A stretch of 64,000 bases of DNA, taken from assembly GCA_050738155.1 (NCBI GenBank), contig JBOHYW010000001.1, positions 1-64,000 of the forward strand. Direction: 5' to 3'. The position numbers were made by a program, and so were the translations under genes. This DNA comes from 66-474 sp050738155. Lineage in GTDB: Bacteria > Pseudomonadota > Gammaproteobacteria > Xanthomonadales > Rhodanobacteraceae. Below the pieces are notes generated by a model, which was not told the DNA's origin, did no database searches, and saw only the letters and a program-made list of their open reading frames with translations. Within the stretch, counting starts at the first letter, position 1, and each line of letters starts with the position of its first letter. Below are positions 27,418 to 34,780 of this stretch, piece by piece.

Positions 27418-28698
27418 ATGCAAACGAATCTTGCCGCACCGTTCAAACACACCGCAGATGGCGATGAAGCCGAGCAGATCCTGCGCGCTTGCGTGCATTG
27501 CGGTTTCTGCACGGCGACCTGCCCGACCTATCAACTGGTGGGTGACGAACTGGATGGACCGCGCGGGCGCATCTACCTGATGAAAATGGTACTCGAAGGC
27601 GAGGCGCCAACCCGCAAGACGCAACTTCACCTCGACCGCTGCCTGACCTGTCGTGCCTGCGAGACTACTTGTCCGTCGGGTGTTCGCTACGGCCGACTCG
27701 TGGATATTGGCCGCGCGGCGGTCGATGCGTGCGTCAAGCGCCCACTCATCGAACGCGTCATGCGTCGCGCGCTGCGCATTGTCGTGCCGTATCCAAAACG
27801 CCTCGGCTTTTTTTACAAGCTCGGACGCATCGCGCCGCAAGCGTGGTCGGGCGGGATGTGCAAGACGCCACGGCGCCGGCAAGCCGCATCATGGCCGGAG
27901 AGCCGTGGCCTCGAACGCAAGATGCTGGTGCTCGATGGCTGCGTGCAACCAGTCGCGGTGCCGGTGACCAACGCGGCGGCGGCGCGTGTGCTGGCCAAGC
28001 TCGGGATCGAACTGGTGCGCCCCGAGGGCGCCGGCTGCTGCGGCGCGATCAGTCACCACCTGACCGCGCCCAAAGAGGCGCGGGCGTTCATGCGCCGCAA
28101 CATCGATGCCTGGTGGCCGCACATCGAGGCTGGCGCCGAAGCACTGGTGATGACGGCGAGTGGTTGTGGTGCGATGGTGCGCGAATACGGGCATCTGTTG
28201 CGCGACGATCCGGACTATGCGGCCAAGGCGGCCAAGGTTTCGGCTGTGACGCGCGACTTGAGCGAAGTATTGGCCGGCGAAGACCTGCGAGTGTTCGCCG
28301 GCATCGGCAAGGGTGGTCGCGTTGCATGGCATTCGCCCTGCACGTTGCAACATGGCCAGCAGGTCGTCGGCGTAGTGGAACAGGTGTTGCGAGGCGCGGG
28401 ATTCGAACTCACGCCGGTACGCGACAGCCACCTTTGCTGCGGCTCGGCCGGAACCTATTCGCTGTTGCAGAAGAAGCTCTCTCAGCCTTTGCTGCACGAC
28501 AAGCTCGATGCGCTGCAGGCCGGTCAGCCGTCCGCGATCGTCACCGCCAACATCGGTTGCCAATTGCATCTCGGCAGCGAGGCTGACGTGCCGGTCCATC
28601 ACTGGATCGAGTTGCTGGATGATCCGGGTCTTGCGGGGCCTGACACGGAGGCGATGTATCGGCCTTGCTCGTCATCCCGGAATCGCGAAGCTGAGTAG
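27418..28698 (+). CDS. glcF: Glycolate/D-lactate oxidase iron-sulfur subunit GlcF
   Basis: A 426-residue protein with two 4Fe-4S ferredoxin motifs near the N-terminus (CVHCGFCTATCPTY; CLTCRACETTCPSG). Two cysteine-rich CCG-type domains follow (EGAGCCGAISHH; SHLCCGSAGTYS). It relays electrons from GlcD to the quinone pool. The gene is 21 bp downstream of glcE, completing an aminotransferase-glcD-glcE-glcF unit. The last residues (about CSSSRNREAE) and the TAG stop are encoded by an intergenic repeat (CGTCATCCCGGAATCGCG, then GTAGGCCGG), so the natural C-terminus seems to have been replaced by repeat sequence. Confidence 0.92.
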   Translation: MQTNLAAPFKHTADGDEAEQILRACVHCGFCTATCPTYQLVGDELDGPRGRIYLMKMVLEGEAPTRKTQLHLDRCLTCRACETTCPSGVRYGRLVDIGRAAVDACVKRPLIERVMRRALRIVVPYPKRLGFFYKLGRIAPQAWSGGMCKTPRRRQAASWPESRGLERKMLVLDGCVQPVAVPVTNAAAARVLAKLGIELVRPEGAGCCGAISHHLTAPKEARAFMRRNIDAWWPHIEAGAEALVMTASGCGAMVREYGHLLRDDPDYAAKAAKVSAVTRDLSEVLAGEDLRVFAGIGKGGRVAWHSPCTLQHGQQVVGVVEQVLRGAGFELTPVRDSHLCCGSAGTYSLLQKKLSQPLLHDKLDALQAGQPSAIVTANIGCQLHLGSEADVPVHHWIELLDDPGLAGPDTEAMYRPCSSSRNREAE

Positions 28699-28794
28699 GC
28701 CGGATCAAGCCGCGTAAGCGGCGGATCCGGCGCTGGACTCCGGCATCCCGACCTCCCGTCGCCTGCTCCGGCCTGCGGCCTTGAGCCGGCCTAC
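28695..28794. repeat. GTAGGCCGG-type palindromic repeat overlapping the glcF stop
   Basis: Starts GTAGGCCGGATCAAGCC and ends CTTGAGCCGGCCTAC. The TAG of its first four bases is the glcF stop codon. It lies between convergent glcF and namZ-like genes and may serve as a hairpin for both transcripts. Confidence 0.75.
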
Positions 28795-28807
28795 GCAAAC
28801 TGTAGAT

Positions 28808-30061
28808 TCATTTGTACAGAAGATACTTTTGTCGGACTTTCTTGAAGCGAAGCAGACCCTTCTGCCAACGTTTTTGCATCTGGCTTACCGGCACACCTTT
28901 CTCGATGTCCTGCCGTACCCAGTCGTTGCCGATCAAGTGATCGAAGTGCGATTGCTTGAAGGCGAATTGCTGCGGGTAGAGATTGTGGATCGTCTCGATG
29001 ACGGTAAGGCCAACCACGACCGGGTTGAAGGTATGGCGATCCATCACGTGCACCTGCACGCCGTTGCAGGGCTTGCCCTTGTATTTCGAAAACGTCGGCG
29101 TGAAATGCACCGGCCGGAATCGCACGCCGGGCAAGTGCTTGCCGTTGAGTGCCCGTGCCAGCTTGTCGGCGTCGATCCACGGCGCACCGGTCAGTTCGAA
29201 TGGGCGCGTGGTGCCGCGGCCTTCGGAGACATTGGTACCTTCGACCAAGCCCATGCCCGGATACACCAGCGCGGTGGTTTCGGTCGGCATGTTCGGTGAT
29301 GGCATCACGAATTGCAGCGACGTGTCGTCGTAATACATCGATCGCGTCCAGCCGCGCATCTTCACTACCGTCAGATTCGCACCGATGTGGAATTGCGCGT
29401 TGAACAACTCGGCCAATTCGCCGATCGTCATGCCGTAGCGCAGGGCAATCTGGTACTTGCCGACGAACGAGGCGTACTTTGGATCGAGCACCGGTCCCTG
29501 CACCTTGATCCCGCCGATCGGATCGGGTCGATCCAGCACGATGATCGGAATGTGCGCAGACACTGCGGCCTTCATCGCGTCCGCCATGGTGTACAGGTAG
29601 GTATAGAAGCGCGCACCGACTGCCTGGATGTCGAATACCAGCACGTCGACGCCTTTCAGCATCGCCGGCGTCGGTTCGCGGGTCTTGCCGTACAGGCTGT
29701 ACACCGGCACGCCGGTGACGGGGTCGCGGTTCGAACCGACGCTCGCGCCCGCCTGGTGCGCACCGCGAATACCGTGCTCGGGGCCGAACAGCGCGACCAA
29801 GTGCACGCCCGGCGTGTGGGCCAACAGGTCGACGTCGCTCACCAGTTCATCGTTGACGCCGGTCGGATTGGTAATCAGGCCGATGCCCTTGCCACGGATC
29901 AGGTCGAGTCGATCGTGCAACAGCACTTCGATACCGGTCTGGAAGGCGGGTGTCGAACGCGCGGGCTGGGTAACTGGCGGCGCGGCGGCAAGGGCAGGGC
30001 AGGCCGACAGCGCAAGCAGCGCGGCGACCAGCCAGCCGTGGTGGCGTCGATCAATAATCAC
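28808..30061 (-). CDS. namZ: Exo-beta-N-acetylmuramidase, NamZ/DUF1343 (GH171) family
   Basis: A 417-residue exported protein that begins with GTG and has a signal peptide (WLVAALLALSACPALAAA). Family signatures: IRGKGIGLITNPTG near 55, the catalytic-site block LFGPEHGIRGAHQAG with Glu95, FDIQAVGARFYTYLYTM, and MPSPNMPT. Bacillus subtilis YbbC/NamZ of this family removes non-reducing-end MurNAc from muropeptide chains. Its start overlaps the end of the upstream serine hydrolase gene by 11 bp. B. subtilis likewise keeps namZ with murQ and a beta-lactamase-like gene (amiE/ybbE), which supports a role in MurNAc release for the kinase-MurQ pathway here. Position is last in the minus-strand hydrolase run from 36286. 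Confidence 0.9.
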   Translation of the reverse strand: MIIDRRHHGWLVAALLALSACPALAAAPPVTQPARSTPAFQTGIEVLLHDRLDLIRGKGIGLITNPTGVNDELVSDVDLLAHTPGVHLVALFGPEHGIRGAHQAGASVGSNRDPVTGVPVYSLYGKTREPTPAMLKGVDVLVFDIQAVGARFYTYLYTMADAMKAAVSAHIPIIVLDRPDPIGGIKVQGPVLDPKYASFVGKYQIALRYGMTIGELAELFNAQFHIGANLTVVKMRGWTRSMYYDDTSLQFVMPSPNMPTETTALVYPGMGLVEGTNVSEGRGTTRPFELTGAPWIDADKLARALNGKHLPGVRFRPVHFTPTFSKYKGKPCNGVQVHVMDRHTFNPVVVGLTVIETIHNLYPQQFAFKQSHFDHLIGNDWVRQDIEKGVPVSQMQKRWQKGLLRFKKVRQKYLLYK

Positions 30062-31706
30062 GCTGGTGCCATTCGTTGTTGGTGATCTTCGCTTGCGTCG
30101 TCTTGCCGTCGGCGTGGACTTGCAAGTCGTCGACGTACCAGCCCCGGCCGTTGTGCTTGTCGTCCGTCCGGTAGCGGAACTGGACGTAACGGGTACCGGC
30201 TGGCAACGTCACGGTCTTGGTCTGCCAGCCGTCGCTGGAGCCCGTCAACAAACCGAGCGCATGCCAGTGAGTGCCATCCGGTGACGCCTCGATGCTGCCG
30301 AAATCATCATTCGGCTGCAGGCGATACCAGGTCTGGTACGACAGCGTGGCGCCGTGGTGCGGCTCGACCTTGGCGGTCAACGTTCGATTCAGATAGTCGC
30401 CGTAGCCCGAGAACCACGCCGACCCGCCGCTCGGTGACGCGACCGGAATCGCGTTCGCAATGTCGGTGTTGATGTCGCTCAGGGCCGTGACGGACGAGGC
30501 GCCGTGGCGGTTCGGGTGCACGCGATTGGTCAACACCACCGTGACGATGTCGTTGCGGGGGTTGATCGTCAGCGCGGTGCCGGTGAAACCTTCGTGGCCG
30601 GCGGTGTGCGGCCCCGCCAATGCGCCCTGGTACCACGGCTGGTCGATCGACCAGCCGAGGCCGATCGCGTCGCCCGGAAACTTGACCCAGTTGGTCAGGA
30701 TCAGTTTGACGGCCTGCTGCGACAGGATTCGTGCACCGCCATAGCTGCCGCCGTTCAATATCATCTGTCCGAAGATGGCGAGGTCATGCGCGGTGCCGAA
30801 CACGCCCGCGTGCCCGGCCACGCCACCGAGTGCCCAGGCGTTTTCATCGTCGACCTGGCCCCACAACATGCCGCGGTGGGTCCACGGCTGGTACTCGCTC
30901 GCCGTGATCCGCGGCTTCAATTTTGCTGGCGGATCGTACATCGTGTCCGTCATGTGCAAGGGCTTGGTGATGTGCTGGCGGACGAACACGTCTTCGCGCT
31001 CGCCGCTCAATTTCTCGATCAACGCGCCCAGGGTAATGAAATTGATGTCGCTGTAGACGTAGTGGGTGCCGGGCGGATGCTCCAGCGGCAACTGCAGCAC
31101 GTAGGCAAGGCGGTCCTTGCGTGAGCCGGGGATTTCATACAGCGGAGTGGGAGGGTCGGGCCGGAAGCCTGACGTGTGCGTCAGCAACTGGCGGATGGTG
31201 ACGTTTTGCTTGCCATGCACGCCGAAGCCCGGCAGGTACTTGGCGACCGGATCATCAAGCTTGAACTTGCCTTCGTCCCACAGCTGCATCACCGCGACCG
31301 CGGTGAACAGCTTGGAAACGGAAGCCATGTCGAAGATTTCATCCTTGGCCATCGGCCGCGGGTTGTCCGCCAAGGCGTAGTCGCCGTTCTTGTAGAGCGA
31401 CGCGTAGCCGTAGGCTTTCCACTTGGCAATCACGCCGCGGCGGGCGACCAGGACCACGGCACCGGGCGCCACCCGGCGCGCCAGCGCCCGACTGACCGTG
31501 CCGTCCACTTTTTCGAGCGCCTGCGGTACGAAACCGGCCTGCTCCGGCGAGCCTTCATGCAGGGTCGTTGAACACGGACAGCCCGGATGATTCCAGGTGT
31601 ACGGTTGTGCTGGAGTGGCCGCACTTGCGGTGGACGTGCCGATCGTGAACAGCGCAGCCACCGCAATTGCGGCAAGTGTTTGTCGAACCCGATTACCTGA
31701 AAACAT
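30051..31706 (-). CDS. Secreted class C beta-lactamase-like serine hydrolase with C-terminal beta-sandwich
   Basis: 551 residues with a signal peptide (TLAAIAVAALFTIGTSTASA). The serine hydrolase fold is complete: SVSK with Ser129 and Lys132, YSD at 218-220, and HEG at 371-373 in place of the KTG triad element, as in AmpH- and EstB-type enzymes. From about residue 430 a separate domain (LNRTLTAKVEPHHGATLSYQ, GRGWYVDDLQV) resembles carbohydrate-binding or MAM-like beta-sandwiches. Relatives act as DD-peptidases, esterases or amidases on wall peptides. The 11-bp overlap with namZ parallels the amiE/ybbE-namZ association in Bacillus. The exact reaction is not predictable from sequence. Confidence 0.85.
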   Translation of the reverse strand: MFSGNRVRQTLAAIAVAALFTIGTSTASAATPAQPYTWNHPGCPCSTTLHEGSPEQAGFVPQALEKVDGTVSRALARRVAPGAVVLVARRGVIAKWKAYGYASLYKNGDYALADNPRPMAKDEIFDMASVSKLFTAVAVMQLWDEGKFKLDDPVAKYLPGFGVHGKQNVTIRQLLTHTSGFRPDPPTPLYEIPGSRKDRLAYVLQLPLEHPPGTHYVYSDINFITLGALIEKLSGEREDVFVRQHITKPLHMTDTMYDPPAKLKPRITASEYQPWTHRGMLWGQVDDENAWALGGVAGHAGVFGTAHDLAIFGQMILNGGSYGGARILSQQAVKLILTNWVKFPGDAIGLGWSIDQPWYQGALAGPHTAGHEGFTGTALTINPRNDIVTVVLTNRVHPNRHGASSVTALSDINTDIANAIPVASPSGGSAWFSGYGDYLNRTLTAKVEPHHGATLSYQTWYRLQPNDDFGSIEASPDGTHWHALGLLTGSSDGWQTKTVTLPAGTRYVQFRYRTDDKHNGRGWYVDDLQVHADGKTTQAKITNNEWHQRDY

Positions 31707-31770
31707 TTTGTGTATTTCCCGAGGTTGAAAAATTGCGAGATCGTCTATGCAGACCTGATCAAGCTGTTGC

Positions 31771-31894
31771 GGCGGATCCGGCGCTGCGCGCCTTGATCCG
31801 CCCTACGCGCCACGTAGTCAAGTAGGGCGGATCAAGGCGGAGCGCGAAGCGCGAATGCCGGATCCGCCGCCACACGCGGCTTGATCCGGCCTAC
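31771..31894. repeat. GTAGG(G/C)CGGATC-type repeat pair
   Basis: Two adjacent palindromic units: GGCGGATCCGGCGC-to-CGCCCTAC (31771-31806) and GTAGGGCGGATC-to-GATCCGGCCTAC (31822-31894). They lie in the 240-bp gap between the GH18-like gene and the serine hydrolase gene and may dampen read-through within the hydrolase run. No promoter module is present in this gap. Confidence 0.7.
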
Positions 31895-31946
31895 ACGTTG
31901 TACGAATCAAATGTCATTCTTGCGAGGGAACGACGGAGCCCAAGCC

Positions 31947-33020
31947 TCAATAATGAATCGCCTTGGTCTGCTGCTTCAGTACATCCCAGATGCCGGGATC
32001 TTCCGAACCCAGCACCCATGCCGAGAATCCGCGGAAGTGGTATTGGCGGACCAGCTTCAACTTGGCCGTGAACGAGCGCGCGTTTTCGATGAACAGCCAG
32101 TTGTATACGCTGTTGGCGCCTGGCCAGTACGCGTACTCCACGCCCGCCGACGCCATCCATTGCGGCTTGACCTGATAGCGATCGAGCAGGTTTTGCACTT
32201 TGCGATAACTGATCTCGTCGCGCATCGAATGCGGTCCGCGCTTGTCGCTCCAGGCGGCGTACCAATGGTCTGAGTAGGTCGGGATGCCGAATGAAACCTT
32301 GTGCGGGTCGATGCCGAGCCGCATCAGGAAATCGGCCATCTTTTTCATCCATGGCAGACCGGCGACGGGCCCGGGTGGCGTCAGCGAGGTGTTCTGGTCA
32401 TACGACATGAACGACATGAAATCGCCGATCCTGGCCAGCTTCTTGAAATCGAATGCGCCTTTCCAGTCTTCGTACAGAAACTTGCTGAAACCGGTGTGGT
32501 CGGCGACCGGTACCGGGGCCTCCGCCTTGATCACGGCCATCGAGATCTTGAACCCGTGGGCATGCATCGCCTTCGCTACCTGGGCGTAGAACGCGGTGTA
32601 CGCATCACCATCGGTGACGTGCACGTTTTCGAGGTCGAACTGCCAGCCGTAGTAGTGATAGTGCTCGGCGTCATAGAGCATGATGTCGATGGCGCGCGCG
32701 CGCGCCTTCGGATCGTTGAGGAGTTCGTGGATGCCTTTCTGATCGAAGCTCGCGATGATCGGCATCACCATCACGTGATACGCGGCGGCAATTTGCAGCA
32801 CACGCGGGTCGACACCGCCGTAGACCGTGCCGTACTTGTCCACGTGGTAGGCCGCCGGCACGATGATGGATATCTGGTCCGCGTGGGCCTTGAAACTCTC
32901 GAAAGAATCCAGGCTGCCGGTCATGTAGAAAAGGTTCTCCGACTTGACCGGTTGTGCGCAGACGTTGGCTGCGCTCGCCAACAGCCCGAGTGCAAGCAGC
33001 GCCATCAGGACTCGCTTCAT
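31947..33020 (-). CDS. Secreted GH18-like glycosidase (putative peptidoglycan N-acetylglucosaminidase)
   Basis: I start at the ATG at 33020, which overlaps the stop of the D-aminoacylase gene as TGATG and follows GGGAGTGGGAAG; the GTG at 33023 is less likely. The product is 357 residues with a signal peptide (ALLALGLLASAANVCA). The barrel pattern fits GH18 and spore-cortex-lytic relatives: YHVMVMPIIASF, then YYGWQFDLENV, where Asp129 and Glu131 match the end of the DxxDxDxE motif (the first Asp is not conserved), SFMSYDQN, and KVSFGIPTY. Cortex-lytic members such as SleL cut the GlcNAc-MurNAc backbone. It sits in an operon of wall-degrading enzymes, so peptidoglycan rather than chitin is the likely substrate. 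Confidence 0.78.
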   Translation of the reverse strand: MKRVLMALLALGLLASAANVCAQPVKSENLFYMTGSLDSFESFKAHADQISIIVPAAYHVDKYGTVYGGVDPRVLQIAAAYHVMVMPIIASFDQKGIHELLNDPKARARAIDIMLYDAEHYHYYGWQFDLENVHVTDGDAYTAFYAQVAKAMHAHGFKISMAVIKAEAPVPVADHTGFSKFLYEDWKGAFDFKKLARIGDFMSFMSYDQNTSLTPPGPVAGLPWMKKMADFLMRLGIDPHKVSFGIPTYSDHWYAAWSDKRGPHSMRDEISYRKVQNLLDRYQVKPQWMASAGVEYAYWPGANSVYNWLFIENARSFTAKLKLVRQYHFRGFSAWVLGSEDPGIWDVLKQQTKAIHY

Positions 33021-34732
33021 CACTTCCCACTCCCATTCGAAGAATCGGTTTGACTGTAACCGGGGCCGCGCAGCACCTTGCCCGGCAGTGCGCCGGTCAT
33101 CTTGCCATCGGCAATCACCGGCACGCCGTCGACCAGCACGTCATCCATGCCAACCGCTAGCTGGTTGGGCTTCTGGAACGTCGCCAGACCGCGCAGTTTG
33201 GCCGGAGCGAAAACCACGATGTCCGCCCACATGCCTTGCTTGAGCACGCCGCGCCGGGTCAGACCCATGCGCTGCGCGGGCAGTGCCGTCATCTTGCGAA
33301 TCGCATCCGCCAGGCTCAATACGTGTTCTTCGCGAACATACTTGTGGATGATGCGCGGGAAGGTGGCGTAAGCGCGCGGATGCGGATGTTGGTGCGGATT
33401 CGGGGCAGTGGCGGCGGCATCGTCGCAGATCGACACCCACGGCTGCCTGAGCGCCAGCGTGACGTCGGGCTGGGCCATGCCGAACACTGCGACGCCGGTT
33501 GCGGCGTGGTCCTTGATCAGGATATCCAGCAATGTGTCGATCGGCTTTTCGTGCCACGTTTTTGCGATCTCGTCGAGCCGCTTGCCTTCGATCGATTTCA
33601 ATGCCGGATTCCCGACCGAAGTGATTTCGACCGCATGCGGGCCGGGGATTTCCTGCCAGTCGTTGCTCCACTCGTCGCTCGGCGTTTGCATGCCGCGGAT
33701 GATTTTCGCGCGCGTTTTCGGGTTCTTCAGCCGCGCGAGCAGGTCGGCCGTGCCACCGGCGTGCGCCCACGGCGGAATGAACGAGGCCAGATCATTGCCC
33801 CACGCCGTGTAGGCGTAAGTATCGGCACTGATGTCGAGGCCGGCGGCACGCGCCGCATCGATCTTCGCAACGATCTTCGGCATGTTGCCCCAGTTCTTGT
33901 GGCCGGCTGCCTTGAGGTGAAAAATCTCCGCTGGAATGTGCGCCTTGCGGGCGATGGTGAAGACCTTGTCCAACGCCGCCATTTCGGCGTTGCCTTCGCT
34001 GCGCATGTGGCTGGCGTAGATGCCGCCGTAGCGCGAAGCGACCTTGGCCAGCGCCACCAGTTCGGGTGTCTTGGAATAGGTCGCCGGCGGATACTGCAAC
34101 GCGGTCGACACGCCCATCGCGCCTTGCTGCATTGCGCGTGCGACCAATGCCTGCATTTGTTTGAGCTGCGCTGGTGTGGGCGTACGATCGCCGTAGCCGA
34201 GCACCATTTCGCGCACGCTTGCCGCACCCACGTAGGTGCCGAGATTGACGCCGACGCCCTGCTTTTCGAGCAGCGCGAAGTAGCCACCTAGATCGTGCCA
34301 GCTCGGCTTGATGTGAAGGCTGCGGTATGTGGATTGGTTTTCCTGGATGATCCTGTCGTCGAGCGGCGCAACCGATTCGCCCTCGCCGGTAATGAGCGTG
34401 GTGACCCCTTGGTAAATCTTGGACTGGGCGTGGCCATCCGCCAGCAATGTCAGTCCCGACTGATCCAGCATGTCGATGAAGCCGGGCGCGACGACGTCGC
34501 CATGCGCATTGATCACCTGCTTCGCAGCGACCTTGCCGAAGCGCCCGATCGCGGCGATGTGTCCGTCCCGAATCGCGATGTCGGCGCGGTACCACGGCGA
34601 GCCGGTGCCGTCGATGATGCGGCCGTTGCGGATCACGAGGTCATAGGGTTGCGCAGACATGCCCGCTGCAAACGCGCTCGCCGCCGAAAGCAGGACTACC
34701 GCGACCACGCCAACGAACGGTAATTTTTTCAT
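33020..34732 (-). CDS. N-acyl-D-amino-acid deacylase family amidohydrolase lacking the HxH motif
   Basis: 570 residues with a signal peptide (VGVVAVVLLSAASAFA), so it acts outside the cytoplasm. The fold matches D-aminoacylases (LVIRNGRIIDGTGSPWYRAD at about 32-51, VVAPGFIDM, YASHMRSEGN, HLKAAGHKNWG). Where typical members have PGFIDxHxH the sequence reads PGFIDMLDQSG (83-93), and the Cys metal ligand of characterised D-aminoacylases is replaced in TGEGESVAPL. Histidines in HMRSEGN and FHLKAAGH and Asp in CDDAAA remain. Known enzymes deacylate N-acyl-D-amino acids. In this operon it might cleave lactoyl- or acyl-D-amino acid products of stem peptides, which is speculative. The stop overlaps the GH18 start; the gene is 48 bp after the transglutaminase-like gene. 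Confidence 0.82.
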   Translation of the reverse strand: MKKLPFVGVVAVVLLSAASAFAAGMSAQPYDLVIRNGRIIDGTGSPWYRADIAIRDGHIAAIGRFGKVAAKQVINAHGDVVAPGFIDMLDQSGLTLLADGHAQSKIYQGVTTLITGEGESVAPLDDRIIQENQSTYRSLHIKPSWHDLGGYFALLEKQGVGVNLGTYVGAASVREMVLGYGDRTPTPAQLKQMQALVARAMQQGAMGVSTALQYPPATYSKTPELVALAKVASRYGGIYASHMRSEGNAEMAALDKVFTIARKAHIPAEIFHLKAAGHKNWGNMPKIVAKIDAARAAGLDISADTYAYTAWGNDLASFIPPWAHAGGTADLLARLKNPKTRAKIIRGMQTPSDEWSNDWQEIPGPHAVEITSVGNPALKSIEGKRLDEIAKTWHEKPIDTLLDILIKDHAATGVAVFGMAQPDVTLALRQPWVSICDDAAATAPNPHQHPHPRAYATFPRIIHKYVREEHVLSLADAIRKMTALPAQRMGLTRRGVLKQGMWADIVVFAPAKLRGLATFQKPNQLAVGMDDVLVDGVPVIADGKMTGALPGKVLRGPGYSQTDSSNGSGK

Positions 34733-34780
34733 GTTGGCTCCCTCATGGTAGTTTGCGTGGTGCCGTGGCGATCAACCCGG

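Noticed and set aside
25990..27882. Antisense open frame of about 630 codons opposite glcD/glcE
   Set aside because: No recognisable domain, Arg/His-rich composition and full overlap with well-supported genes.
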